A stretch of DNA of 22,196 nucleotides from contig BFEA01000001.1 in assembly GCA_003427395.1 (NCBI GenBank), positions 11,369,629-11,391,824 on the forward strand, given 5' to 3'. This DNA is from Chara braunii (taxonomy: Eukaryota; Streptophyta; Charophyceae; Charales; Characeae). Numbering within the stretch: the stretch's first letter is position 1; the number at the start of each line of letters is the position of its first letter. The notes under the pieces were generated by a model. The model was not told the DNA's origin. It did no database searches and worked only from the letters and a program-made list of their open reading frames with translations. The position numbers and the translations under genes are program-made. Below are positions 1-8,993 of this stretch, piece by piece.

Positions 1-62
<62 letters not shown>
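1..62. repeat. (TC)n microsatellite
   Basis: About 30 uninterrupted TC dinucleotides open the window, so the true repeat may extend further left. A shorter (TC)n tract lies at about 646-663. Such tracts are common near plant promoters and 5' UTRs, but nothing here ties this one to a gene. Confidence 0.97.
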
Positions 63-64
<2 letters not shown>

Positions 65-350
65 TCAAAATATACCTTCATCTGTCCATCTATCTATCTA
101 CCTTACCTGCCATCTATCTATTCCTGTCTATCTACGTATCTATGCATCCGTCTATCTTCCTTACCCCATATACACCTATCCATCTGCCTTTCCAATCGTC
201 AATTGATCCCACCTACGACAATACCTTCCTACCGATGTACCGAACTATCGATTGTGATCTCAATCACTGCTATCTAAAGCTATGGATCCAGTCTCCTTTC
301 TATCAATCTCTATCTCCATATCTTTACACTATTTCTCTTCCNCTATCTAG
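63..350. repeat. Degenerate (CTAT)n-type low-complexity DNA
   Basis: Irregular ATCTATCTA-like tetranucleotide units recur through this stretch and fade to the right. An open frame crosses it, but its product is only a translation of the repeat. One undetermined base (N) at 342 marks a low-quality assembly position. Confidence 0.8.
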
Positions 351-402
351 CAATGTGTATGTGTCCTTCCTACTGCGTCTTCCTTCACACACACGCACGC
401 GT

Positions 403-412
403 GCCACGTGTC
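403..412 (+). promoter_or_regulatory. G-box/ABRE-like motif GCCACGTGTC
   Basis: The motif contains the CACGTG core recognised by plant bZIP and bHLH factors, with an ABRE-like flank. It is the exact reverse complement of the motif at 571-580, which is 168 bp away. No gene start can be assigned, so a regulatory role is only possible. Confidence 0.4.
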
Positions 413-570
413 ATTCTGGAGAGAGGGAACAGGAGAGGACGACGGCAAGAGTGCCAAGGATGCAAAACACAGCGGCGCGGAGAGGCAGCGGAGAAAAGGG
501 GCAGCGGAGCAAAGCAGCAGCGGAAAGATCTCCCTCGCAGGGGCGAAGTGATCCAACGAGAAAGCGGATG

Positions 571-580
571 GACACGTGGC
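571..580 (+). promoter_or_regulatory. G-box/ABRE-like motif GACACGTGGC
   Basis: This is an exact 10-base reverse complement of 403-412 and contains ACGTGGC, the classical ABRE form. A further CACGTG lies at 1238-1243. Function is not shown by the sequence. Confidence 0.4.
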
Positions 581-1363
581 AGTATCAGAGCCGGGGTGAG
601 TCATTTTGAAAAAGAGAGGGGAAAAGCACCACCTCTCTTACCTATCTCTCTCTCTCTCTCTGTGCTTGGGAAAAGACGCCCCAACCGACCAACCAGTCTT
701 AACAACCAGTTTGATGACGAAACGAACCGCCCAGACAAAGGAGATGGAGCAATCGTTGATCCTTTTGCTTTTCCTTTTCGATCGCCCAATTGCTGTCCCT
801 CCCTTCTCTCTCCTCCCTCTTATCACCACTTTCGTCCTTTTCCTTCCCGAAGATGAGCTGATTGGCTATGGCGTATCATCAAGCCCACCCCTCGGCGATG
901 ACATAACAGGAATTTGCTGTGTGGGGTGTGCGGGGGTGTTTTCCCCGTGCAACGCTTGGCGCCAAAGGTATACCGAAATACCGAAAAACATCACCTGGCC
1001 CGCCACAATTTCCGATCGGCAGACCCTGTCGTTTACGGTTTTGTTTTGTGCTTTCGTTTTGTGCGGAAAGGGTTTGAGCCTTCGCCGGCAAGTCGACGGA
1101 ACGGCCGCGACCCCGAAGCAGACCCACGATTCAATCGACTGGTGGACCTCTATTACTGCCGCCGAGGGCCAGCATGTCCTGCGACATGCGACGTGCGACG
1201 CGCGTCGCGCCACCCACTTCGGACCCTTCTCCTCTCCCACGTGTATTGTGTGTCCCTCCTTCGGCCTGCCAAAAGCGGGTTTCTTGGACCTTGCCAAACG
1301 GGTAAAGGAAAACAATAAGAGTAAGAGGACTACCATAGAGTCGACCAACTTTGCGTGTTCATC

Positions 1364-1421
1364 ACCGAACTGGTTGGGCCCGTGCTGACGCGAACTGGTT
1401 CTGGCTCGGCCCGTGTTGGTC
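1364..1421. repeat. Short tandem duplication (GAACTGGTT...GGCCCGTG)
   Basis: CGAACTGGTT followed by GGCCCGTGCTG is repeated at once as CGAACTGGTT followed by GGCCCGTGTTG, with a six-base difference in spacing. A third, weaker ACCGGTTCGG lies just downstream near 1430. It is a local diverged duplication of no known function. Confidence 0.6.
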
Positions 1422-1477
1422 AATTACAAACCGGTTCGGCCATAACGATAACAACCATCGTCTAGCGAGTCTTAGAG

Positions 1478-2215
1478 CCTCCTTTGGGGTGAAGGAGGTT
1501 TTACGGCAGTCAATCCCCTTCCCTCTTGTTGGACTATCAATGCTGACAGGTCTACTATGGCTGGTATTCGTTTGGAGCCATTATTTATTACGTGTAGCAT
1601 CCTTGTGCAGCAGCCATGCTAATCTTCGCTGTATTGTCACAAAGGACTGCTATGGTTAGTTTACGATGGTTCCATTGTACCTCTTCATTTCGGGTGAAGG
1701 AGGTGGCTGGCAGCCAATCTTCGTCCATCCTGTTGGGCAATCATTGTTGACTGTTTTGCTATAGTTGCTATTTCTTTGAACCAGTCAATCTTTGTCCATC
1801 CTGTTAGGCAATCATTATTGACTGTTTTGCTATAGTTGCTATTTCTTTGAACCATTTCTCGATTGATGTGCGTCATCAATGCGCAGCAACCGTGCTAATC
1901 TTCACTATATCATTCCAATTTTACAGATATACCATAGGACTGCTATAATTATTTTCAATGATTTCATTATAACTCTTCCTTCAAGGTGAAGAAGGTTGTC
2001 GACAGCCAATACTCATCCATCTTGTTGGGCGATCAATATTGACTCATCTACTATGGCAGATATTTCCTTACACCATTTTTTGACACATTCATGTATCTCA
2101 TCCTTGCGCAGCAAATATGTCGATCATCATCGAATCATCCTAAGTTTTTGGATGGCCCACATAATTGTCATGGCTATTTTACAATGGTTTTATCGTATCT
2201 CTCTTTGAGAGTTTG
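1478..2215. repeat. Three-unit tandem array, roughly 200-220 bp period
   Basis: Units start near 1478, 1679 and 1974, each with a GGTGAAGGAGG-like block (1488, 1693, 1985). In each unit this is followed by a GCAGCCAATC-like block, a CATCCTGTTGGGCAATCA-like block, and further on CGCAGCAACCGTGCTAATC-like sequence. The beginning of a fourth unit (CTCTCTTTGAGAG) is cut off near 2200. The middle unit is longer because it carries an internal 71-bp duplication. There is no coding potential across units. This is a small satellite-like array or part of an unrecognised repeat. Confidence 0.8.
1711..1852. repeat. 71-bp perfect-period tandem duplication
   Basis: Positions 1711-1781 and 1782-1852 are adjacent 71-bp copies. 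I count four differences (1714/1785, 1722/1793, 1735/1806, 1746/1817). All are C-to-T or G-to-A when read from the first to the second copy, as expected if methylated cytosines decayed in the second copy after a recent duplication. Confidence 0.93.
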
Positions 2216-2239
2216 AAACGCATTAGTGCCCCGCAAATA

Positions 2240-2440
2240 TTATAAAAATAAAACTACGGTGCAGGCAGGGTTTGAATTTGAAAATGCACTTTAGGCAAAA
2301 GGCCTAAAAATGTCGAATGTATACAAGCTAGGTTTCGGGTCCGGTAGGGTCACGTGGCGGTGTGTTATGTGAGGGGGGATGCTTGAAGTGCATTTTCAAA
2401 TTGTTTTTGGAACTACACCATAATTACCCCTATTATAAAA
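2240..2440. mobile_element. Small terminal-inverted-repeat element (MITE-like)
   Basis: A perfect 17-bp inverted pair, AATTTGAAAATGCACTT at 2275-2291 and its complement at 2386-2402, lies inside longer imperfect arms. The outer parts still resemble each other (left CTACGGTGCAG, right complement TTATGGTGTAG), giving arms of roughly 55 bp and an element of about 200 bp. The interior has a CACGTG at 2351 and no open frame. The outermost ends and target duplication are uncertain, so the superfamily is not assigned. Confidence 0.65.
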
Positions 2441-3182
2441 TTCAGATTTGTGTTGGTCTTTCTTCAAACAAAGGTTTGACCTCCTTCTGAAAGGAGATTG
2501 ATACGATCATGTTTCTATTTATAAATTAAAAAAATCATTCATCTTCGTAGTGGGAAAAAAAATAAAACATTTTGGCATTTATTAAAATAATATATAACAT
2601 ATATACAATATAAAGAATATATCTATACAATATCTACAATATTTTTTTATAATAATTTTATAACATAATCATTTTAATATTAATATAATTATAATAATCA
2701 AAATACGATTATAATTATCTACTCATTACAACAATACGAATATATGAATTCATTATACCTCTCTAACGGTGAACTTTCCCGTCCTGCCCCTCTGACAACG
2801 ATTGAAGTTTCCGAAAAACCCATGACGTTGTATGGGTATAAAATATATTCAATATTCCTTTACCAGTACCGATTTCAAATTTCAAGTATGCCTCGATAAC
2901 TCCCCTCCCAGCGCCAAAGGAACGGCCTCGAGTGCCACCAGCTGCATGTCGGAAAGTTGCACTCCTCATTGACAGGGGTCTGCAAAATACTTTAGAGGCT
3001 TCAAGGGCAAGACAGAGTAAGTCGACTGATAGAGGGGTATACCGCAAATAAATGAAAGTCAGGGGGGGCATTTCAAAAATTTTCTCATCCCCCCCAAATT
3101 GTAATTTCATTTTTTTTTCTATGTACTCTTCCCCCACCCCCCTTGTTATTCCTATTACACACCTCACCACATTGTTTATACC
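2441..3182. other. AT-rich spacer; ORF at 2763-3170 (minus) not supported
   Basis: 2441-2760 is very AT-rich with no feature seen. From 2763 to 3170 the minus strand carries a 135-codon open frame with no recognisable domain. It lies on sequence containing G-runs and a CCCCCC tract that look like eroded repeat DNA. I treat it as chance. Confidence 0.5.
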
Positions 3183-3693
3183 TACGTAGCACTGTGTTCC
3201 CGTTTGGAGGCGAAAATGAACATGTTCGACCGAACGCGAACAATCATTAAAAACCCTCCGAAAGTGAACATAAAAAAAAAAAGTTTCTCATAAAAATATA
3301 AAAACAATATATGGTATGTAAAATAAGAATACCAGCAACTTTTGTCATGGAGTCATGTTCAAATTCGTAGCCAATCATGAGTTAAAAATAAAAAACCAAA
3401 AACCTACTCCGCACATCGAATGTGTTCGCGTGAACAGATCGCGAACATGTTCGGGCGAACTTTTTTTTTTTGTGAAAAAAAACAAAAATATATTTTTTCA
3501 GTTTTTGATTTTTAACTCATGATTGGCTACGAATTTAAATATGACTCCAAGGAAAAAGTTGCTTGGACTATTATGTCGCATAACATATATTTTTTCAGAT
3601 TTTTCTAATAACTTTTTTTTTTTTACATTCGCGTTCGTAGGGTTTTTGGCGCTTGTTCGCGTTCGCCGCCGAACATAAACATGGTGCTACGTA
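3183..3693. mobile_element. 511-bp fold-back (long inverted repeat) element
   Basis: The element begins TACGTAGCAC at 3183 and ends GTGCTACGTA at 3684-3693. The two arms, about 250 bp each (3183-3430 and 3440-3693), are inverted copies along nearly their whole length. Matched blocks include CGTAGCCAATCATGAGTTAA on the left and its complement on the right, and AACATATATT-like tracts. At the centre TGTTCGCG (3423-3430) faces CGCGAACA (3440-3447) across a 9-base loop. There is no coding capacity. If the outer TA is a target duplication, the ends would be CGTAGCAC, but this cannot be decided here. This kind of structure is typical of fold-back MITEs and can give rise to small RNAs. Confidence 0.85.
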
Positions 3694-3800
3694 ATCGGAA
3701 AAAAAAAATTATTATTTTTTTTACGAAAAAAAAAAAAATTCGCGAGCTGTTTCCGTGAACGTGAAGGGGCGCTCGCACATTCATCATGCTACGCAAATTT
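3694..3800. repeat. Partial second fold-back-like end
   Basis: Right next to the fold-back element, CGTGAACGTGAAGGGGCGCTCGC followed by CATCATGCTACGC (about 3753-3797) repeats the layout of the element's right terminus (GTTCGC...GAACATAAACATGGTGCTACG). It looks like an end of a related copy that is otherwise lost. CATTCATCATG occurs again near 3831. Confidence 0.4.
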
Positions 3801-4473
3801 GTATGTATCTATTCGTACATTGTGCGAGTCATTCATCATGTGATTTATGAATTAAAAAAAAAAAAGTTTAAATTATACTATGTTGAAAAATAGGTATAAC
3901 ATCCTTAAAGTTTATATAATTTACTTATTTTATGTTTTTTCACATTATGGTAAAAAGATCTTCATACAGCAGCATTCATGACAAAACGATTTAAAAGATA
4001 ACATAACCCATATAAATTTTCACAAAAAATAATAAAAAACAGATAGATTAACGAACGAGGTTCTATTTTGGGAACACTTGTTAATTTCGTATTATATAAA
4101 AATTATAAGTTGATCCAATAATCAATTTATTTTTTTCGATATATATATATATTTTTAATATAATATTTTATATTATTTGATATCAAAACTATCAATAATT
4201 CAACATACACACAAACAATACAAAATAATAATAATAGATTATTTTTTTCTTTGCTTTAAAATATTCTATCATGTAACTGAAAATCGTGTTATTTATCAGT
4301 AATGTCTTTCACATGAATCATCAATGAAATTTAAATTAATGTTTAACACATTAAAAGATTATCTTCACAAATAAGTTCTTCACACATAATATATGTCGTG
4401 CTATCTAGCATTCGCTCAAATAAACAAAACAAAGCAAAGATACAAATATAAGAAATGACAAATTGTTTTTAAG
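3801..4473. other. AT-rich spacer with no recognised feature
   Basis: The stretch is very AT-rich, with short (TA)n near 4138-4150 and no open frame, RNA gene or repeat that I can support. Confidence 0.6.
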
Positions 4474-4737
4474 CTTGGCTACCAGAGTGGCCCAGAATCA
4501 CTTGCCAGGCTGGACAAAAAATAAATGAAAAATTATTTTTAAAATTTTATTATTATTTTAAATTTTGTCAAAACTTTCGATGTGACCATGAGAAAAAAGT
4601 TGTTCAATTTAGATTTCTGCATAACATAGTTTTTTCGGAGGTTTTTTTTTTTATAAGGGGGGAACCTTTCGCATTCCTTGCACGGTCGGGCCGCCCGGGA
4701 AAATAGGGTGACTCGGGCGGCCCGGCTGGTAGCCTAG
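4474..4737 (+). mobile_element. MITE-like family 'GGCTACCAG', copy A (complete)
   Basis: The left end CTTGGCTACCAG (4474-4485) and right end CTGGTAGCCTAG (4726-4737) are 12-bp inverted repeats with one mismatch. Similarity continues inward as GTGGCCC and GGGCGGCCC. The interior carries family landmarks: a GGGCAAGTGG-like block at the left, a GACCATGAG...AAGTTGTTCA block, GCATAACATAGTTTTTTCGG, then CCTTGCACGGTCGGGCCGCC and AAAATAGGGTGACTCGG before the right end. It has no coding capacity. I name the family by its ends because I do not recognise a described one. Conserved ends on both sides argue for a DNA transposon derivative. Confidence 0.8.
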
Positions 4738-4747
4738 TTTCTAAGTG

Positions 4748-4776
<29 letters not shown>
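4748..4776. repeat. Poly(T) tract of 29
   Basis: An uninterrupted homopolymer starts 10 bp to the right of MITE copy A. It could be a retroposon tail in minus orientation, but no retroposon body is recognisable beside it. Confidence 0.9.
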
Positions 4777-4780
<4 letters not shown>

Positions 4781-5060
4781 GAACATGGCGGTTCTTACTC
4801 TTTCTCGAAACATGTATTATTTATCCTGTTTGTTTTTTTCATTCACTATAAAATAACAATTTAATTTTTCAACATTATCACGATAACAATATCATATTTT
4901 AATATCATCCCATATAAAAATTATTAGGTCTTTCTTATCATAATGATGTAATCAAAACAATTAGTCAATGTCAAAATTACATGCACGTAGTGCATGTCAT
5001 ACAAAACTCACAAAAAACAATTAAAAAATAAATAAAAATTTAGACTCTTAAATATTTTTT

Positions 5061-5150
5061 GACAGGGGCCGAACCCCTTCAGGTTCGGACCCCGAATGGG
5101 ACCCCAAACACCTGAACGTTCGGGAGTCGACCCTGAAGCCCCCGAATGTA
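5061..5150 (+). repeat. Dispersed GC-rich repeat, copy 1
   Basis: A core of roughly 33 bp (AGGGGCCGAACCCCTTCAGG then TTCGGACCCCGAA) recurs in the opposite orientation at about 10897-10985. The unit is rich in TTCGG/CCGAA and stands out from very AT-rich flanks. It abuts MITE copy B. Identity unknown. Confidence 0.6.
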
Positions 5151-5163
5151 ACACTCGAAACGA

Positions 5164-5401
5164 TACCCGGGGTCACTTGCCCAGCCGGGCAAAAAAATAT
5201 AAAAAATTATTTTAAAATTTTCTGTTTTATTCTAAATGTGGTGAAAATTTTCAATGTGAATCTGAAGCAAAAGTTGTTCAGTTTATTTTTTTGCATAACA
5301 TAGTTTTTTTTCGGATTTTTTTTTTTTTTTTTTTCCCAGACCTTCTCTGTTCTTTACACGGCCAGCCACCCGGGAGTCGGACGGCCCGACTGGTAGCATA
5401 G
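5164..5401 (+). mobile_element. MITE-like family 'GGCTACCAG', copy B (left end eroded)
   Basis: The family block CCCGGGGTCACTTGCCCAGC opens the copy, but the outermost left 12 bp are missing or diverged. The right end is CTGGTAGCATAG (5390-5401). The GCATAACATAGTTTTTTTTCGG landmark and a TTACACGGCCAGCC block are present in the family order. Confidence 0.75.
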
Positions 5402-5404
5402 TGT

Positions 5405-5604
5405 ATATAAAATTTTAAATTTGGTAAAAAAAATTTACATAACCGTGAGGCAAACGTTGTTCAATTTGTTTTTCCACGTAACATAGTTTTTTGTCAGAAT
5501 TTAATTTCTTTTTGTTTTGTTTTTGTTGGGACCTTCCTTGGTCCTTGCACGGTCGGGTTGCCCATGAAAATAGGGTGACTAAGGCAGCCCAACTAGTAGA
5601 CTAG
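5405..5604 (+). mobile_element. MITE-like family 'GGCTACCAG', copy C (left part missing)
   Basis: The copy begins inside the family consensus, directly after the right end of copy B. It runs through CATAACCGTGAGGCAAACGT, CGTAACATAGTTTTTTGTC and CCTTGCACGGTCGGGTTGCC to a decayed right end CTAGTAGACTAG (5593-5604). The head-to-tail arrangement with copy B is unusual for independent insertions. Confidence 0.75.
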
Positions 5605-6635
5605 TTAAAAATTATATTTACTTTATTTTTGTAAACAAACGGATGCTCATCGTGGTTATAACTACGACACATACCTTTTCCTCCTCTTCATGATCATAAC
5701 CCCCTCTCGGAAAAAAAACAAAGAGTTATATGACTAAACTTAGACACAACTCAATTTTTGACATCATCACGTTGTACTATGTAAATTCGACGGTATCATT
5801 TGATGGGGGGTGAAACTATGTAATAAGCAATAATAATACCAATTAGTTATGTAACTCTAACTGAGCTTAAATTTAATAGTATTTGAAAATAACTTGTTTC
5901 ATTATGATCTAGAATTGGACAGAATTGAAGAATCTAAAAATATATACAAATAATAATAAAAAGAACATATGAGTCTGCTTCACTGCGTGCCGATTTTGTA
6001 AAGCCTGGGTCCCATTCCATTTTTTTTTTTTATTACTCATACGGGGAAAAAAATGTCGCGATCGTGAAACTCACAAAAGAAGCCGGAAAAAAAAATAAAA
6101 ATATATTGTGGTTGTAAAATGCAGTTGTATACATTATTTAAAGCAGTAGTGTGCGTGCCCTAGGTGAGGGCATCTTAGCCTCGTCGCAAGACTGTCAGAT
6201 TCAAGAAATAAAAAGGAAAAACACAGTTCGATTAGGATATTGGTATGATACATTCCTCTGAGTATCGGTGTGAGCAAAGTTGAGAAAACGTATCTTCATT
6301 AAATCACGGATTATGCCCTGCCTCGATCGCAACTGTAATGACTCGTAAGAGTAAGGAGGGGGAAAAAAATCACAATCTAACCGTGTTAGCAACAAGGTTC
6401 ATTATATGGAGGACTATTGTGAACATGACCTCCGAGACTACTCTGTCCAACATCATTGCAGGAAATAAAGTATTTTATTTTTTTTTGTCATGAGCGAAAC
6501 AATATAAAACTAAAGTTTTTTTCTTGCGCGCCTTTGAGACCTCCGAACTTTTTGAAAAAATTGAGAAAACTATCAGTTTCCCCATTTTCACAACATGACG
6601 AAGTTACAAGAGGTTTAAGATAAATTATTAAAAAT
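5605..6635. other. AT-rich spacer with no recognised feature
   Basis: No domain-bearing open frame, RNA gene or repeat is seen. A 64-codon minus-strand open frame at 6201-6395 has no recognisable features. Confidence 0.6.
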
Positions 6636-6900
6636 CTAAGCTACCAGCCGGGCCGCCCGGGTCACCTTGTGTTGTCCGTGCAGATGGTCCCAGCAAAACA
6701 AACAAACAAACAAACAATCCCAAAAAATCCGGAAAAAAACTATGTTATGCAGAAAAATAAACAGAACAACTTTTGCCTCAGGGTTATATCGAAATTCTTT
6801 ACCAATTTATAAATAAAAATAAAAATTAAAAAATAAAATTTTATTTTAATCCTTTTTGGTCCGGCCGGGCAAGTGGTCCCGGGCCACTCTGGTAGCCTAG
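6636..6900 (-). mobile_element. MITE-like family 'GGCTACCAG', copy D (complete, inverted)
   Basis: This is the only copy in reverse orientation and the best preserved. CTAAGCTACCAG (6636-6647) and CTGGTAGCCTAG (6889-6900) bound 265 bp. Inner blocks match copy A as reverse complement: GCCGGGCCGCCCGGGTCACC, CCGAAAAAACTATGTTATGC (with one extra run), CAACTTTTGCCTCAGGGTTA, and GGGCAAGTGGTCCCGGGCC. Flanks TTAAAAAT and TAAAAAAT could be a degenerate 8-bp target duplication, but low complexity makes this unsafe. Confidence 0.85.
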
Positions 6901-8339
6901 TAAAAAATATAAAAAAATGCCAACTAATCTTGTGTAAAAATTTCACAAGTTTCAGTAATCTACTTAATCTAACAGGATGCAAACTTAGGTTTCGGTTTTG
7001 ATTTTAATAGTTCATGGGTGTAACAAATGAGCAGTGCGTTGGCAGTACGATATTTTTTCATTCCAGATGAGCCTGCAATAAACTTGTATTTAAGCTCCCA
7101 TGACAACTTGTGTCGTTCCACCAGGATTTTAATTCGGTTTTGCATTTCAACAATTCATGCATGTTATGTGATTATCGGAGCATAAAAACGAATACGTAAA
7201 CAAACAAAATGAACGCGTTGTTGACAAAAATCCAATATTACACTGGAAAAAAAAATCAAGTATTTACAGTGTAATCAGAAACGCACCCCCGATGCATGTC
7301 TCGGATGCCGTCGAGTCTTCTCTAAGGGGTTACCATCGTTTGCATTTTAAATGTGATGTGATAATTTAAGCATGAAAGTTTTACACATGAATGACAACAA
7401 TTCAATCTAATACCGAAAAACATTTAGCAAAAATTTTGAACACAATATTCAAAGTGTAATAAAAAACGCATCCACGATATACATTATTGCTCCCACCACA
7501 GTCATGCTGGGGGAGTTACCACCATTTTTCTCTCATACTTCATAATTATTGCACTTCTTCACTTTCGCGCCTATTTTATTTAACATGTCAAGAAATTATG
7601 AAGTTGCGAATCAATCAGTCCTTATGGGTATATGAATCGAGTTATGTTGATTTGACAGTGAGATTTTAAAGAGTTGTTTTTCTCTTATAAAAATTGTCTG
7701 CTATGTTTTTGTATTTCGACAATGCGAAACGAATTGCGCTCATTACCACCAATAAATCGTTCGAAAAAAAAAACCTTACACATAGAATATTGAAAAATGA
7801 ACGGTGTCCACCACCATAAAAAAACGAAAAAAAAAACCTACATGAAACCATCAGTGTTACTACTTTAGCCACTTTTGTTTTTTAACGTAATTATGTTAAG
7901 GTGCAAAAAAAAAAAAAAATCACTCATAGTCAGACACTTTGTTGGACCTGTTTTTTTTTTCCGACAACTTTTCCAGCACGCGCGACAATGTTTCACGTGA
8001 AGTCATCACGCGATACTTGCTCTCTATTTAGATAACGTAAGGGATGACTTATTTTTTTACAATGAAGTCTGTAATATATTATCTTTTTCATTTAATTATT
8101 TGTAGTAAAGTCATTAAAAAACTCAACAATGTCATACTTCAACATCAATCATGATATCTCACATATGAATTTATTGACACTTCCTATTATTATTTTTATA
8201 AATAAATTTTCCATAACTTTTACATATCATATTCTTTGAGGTTTAAAATTCACATATTAAAATAAAAATAAAAATCATACGTAAAATACTAGCTCAAACT
8301 CTTAACAATGGAACCGGATAAAAAAAACATAAACAAATT
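6901..8339. other. AT-rich spacer with no recognised feature
   Basis: Only short, unremarkable open frames (7487-7669 plus, 7666-7872 minus) and several A/T homopolymers are present. No repeat family member, RNA gene or regulatory element can be supported. Confidence 0.6.
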
Positions 8340-8563
8340 AAAAAGTATATATATATTTTTCAACTTTATTTTTATTTTAAATATGGTTTTTTTTTTTTTA
8401 CGTAACCCTGAGGGAAACCTTGTTTTGCTTACTTTTCTGCATAACATAGTTTTTTCTGGATTTTTTTTGTTTTGTTTTTTTTGCTAGTAACCTTATTTGG
8501 TCCTTGCACGGGTAGAACGTCCGGGAAAATAGGGTGACCCGGACGGTCCGGCTGGTAGCCTAG
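8340..8563 (+). mobile_element. MITE-like family 'GGCTACCAG', copy E (left part missing)
   Basis: The family right half is well preserved: CGTAACCCTGAGGGAAACCT, CTGCATAACATAGTTTTTTC, GGTCCTTGCACGGGTAGAAC, AAAATAGGGTGACCCGGACG and the end CTGGTAGCCTAG (8552-8563). The left terminus is absent or unrecognisable in AT-rich sequence, so the start is approximate. Confidence 0.75.
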
Positions 8564-8761
8564 CATTCTACATATTATAATAACGTTTTAAATTTGAAGT
8601 AAAAATATTATTTAATATCGCATCATGTTAAAAACATAGAAGTCTTTAGTGAAAAATGAATATAGAAATATTACAATTACCTAAGTCAGAATGGGGGAAT
8701 GTCCGAAATCCCTACGAATGTCCGACTTATCCGACCAGATATATGGCCTAAACGTCCACTT

Positions 8762-8993
8762 AAAACCATCTGTCAAGCCTCTAAGAAGAATAGGGGTAGT
8801 GGTTTTGAAGTTTTGGAGGTCGTGAGGGTAGTTACATTGAGACCGATAATCAAAGGAGTTTTTTTTTGTTAAAGTCATATGACAAAAAAAAATTATCATG
8901 AACCACTCATCCACCCTCCACAAAAAATAGGATGGCGATTTTAAAGTTTGCGTGACCATCGGGGTAGACATGAGGACGGCGAGAATCAAAGTA
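8762..8993. repeat. Diverged direct duplication, about 137-bp period
   Basis: 8762-8858 and 8900-8993 align in the same orientation. Both read AACCA-C-TC-CC-CT, then A-AATAGG--TGG, then GATTTTAAAGTTT or its variant GGTTTTGAAGTTTT, a GTAGAC/GTAGTTAC block and GATAATCAAAG/GAGAATCAAAG. Open frames crossing the duplication on both strands have no recognisable domain. The identity of the repeat is unknown. Confidence 0.55.

Larger units (their letters stand above)
351..1440. other. GC-richer non-coding stretch, no supported gene
   Basis: This kilobase is clearly less AT-rich than the DNA from 2.4 to 11 kb. It has overlapping long open frames on both strands (for example 606-1388 plus and 866-1423 minus). 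Neither frame shows a recognisable domain, and both cross the simple (TC)n tract or read as low-complexity peptide, so I do not call them genes. G-box motifs are annotated separately. The stretch could be a gene-proximal region whose gene lies off the left edge, but that is speculation. Confidence 0.5.

Noticed and set aside
606-1388. 260-codon plus-strand open frame
   Set aside because: It begins in a (TC)n tract, shows no domain or protein-like conservation pattern, and overlaps an equally long antisense frame. It reflects GC-rich non-coding DNA.
2763-3170. 135-codon minus-strand open frame
   Set aside because: No recognisable domain or gene structure. It overlaps homopolymer tracts and sits between transposable elements.
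4474-8563. Helitron ends (CTAG followed by T)
   Set aside because: Although several copies end in CTAG, the complete copies A and D have inverted repeats at both ends, which Helitrons lack.
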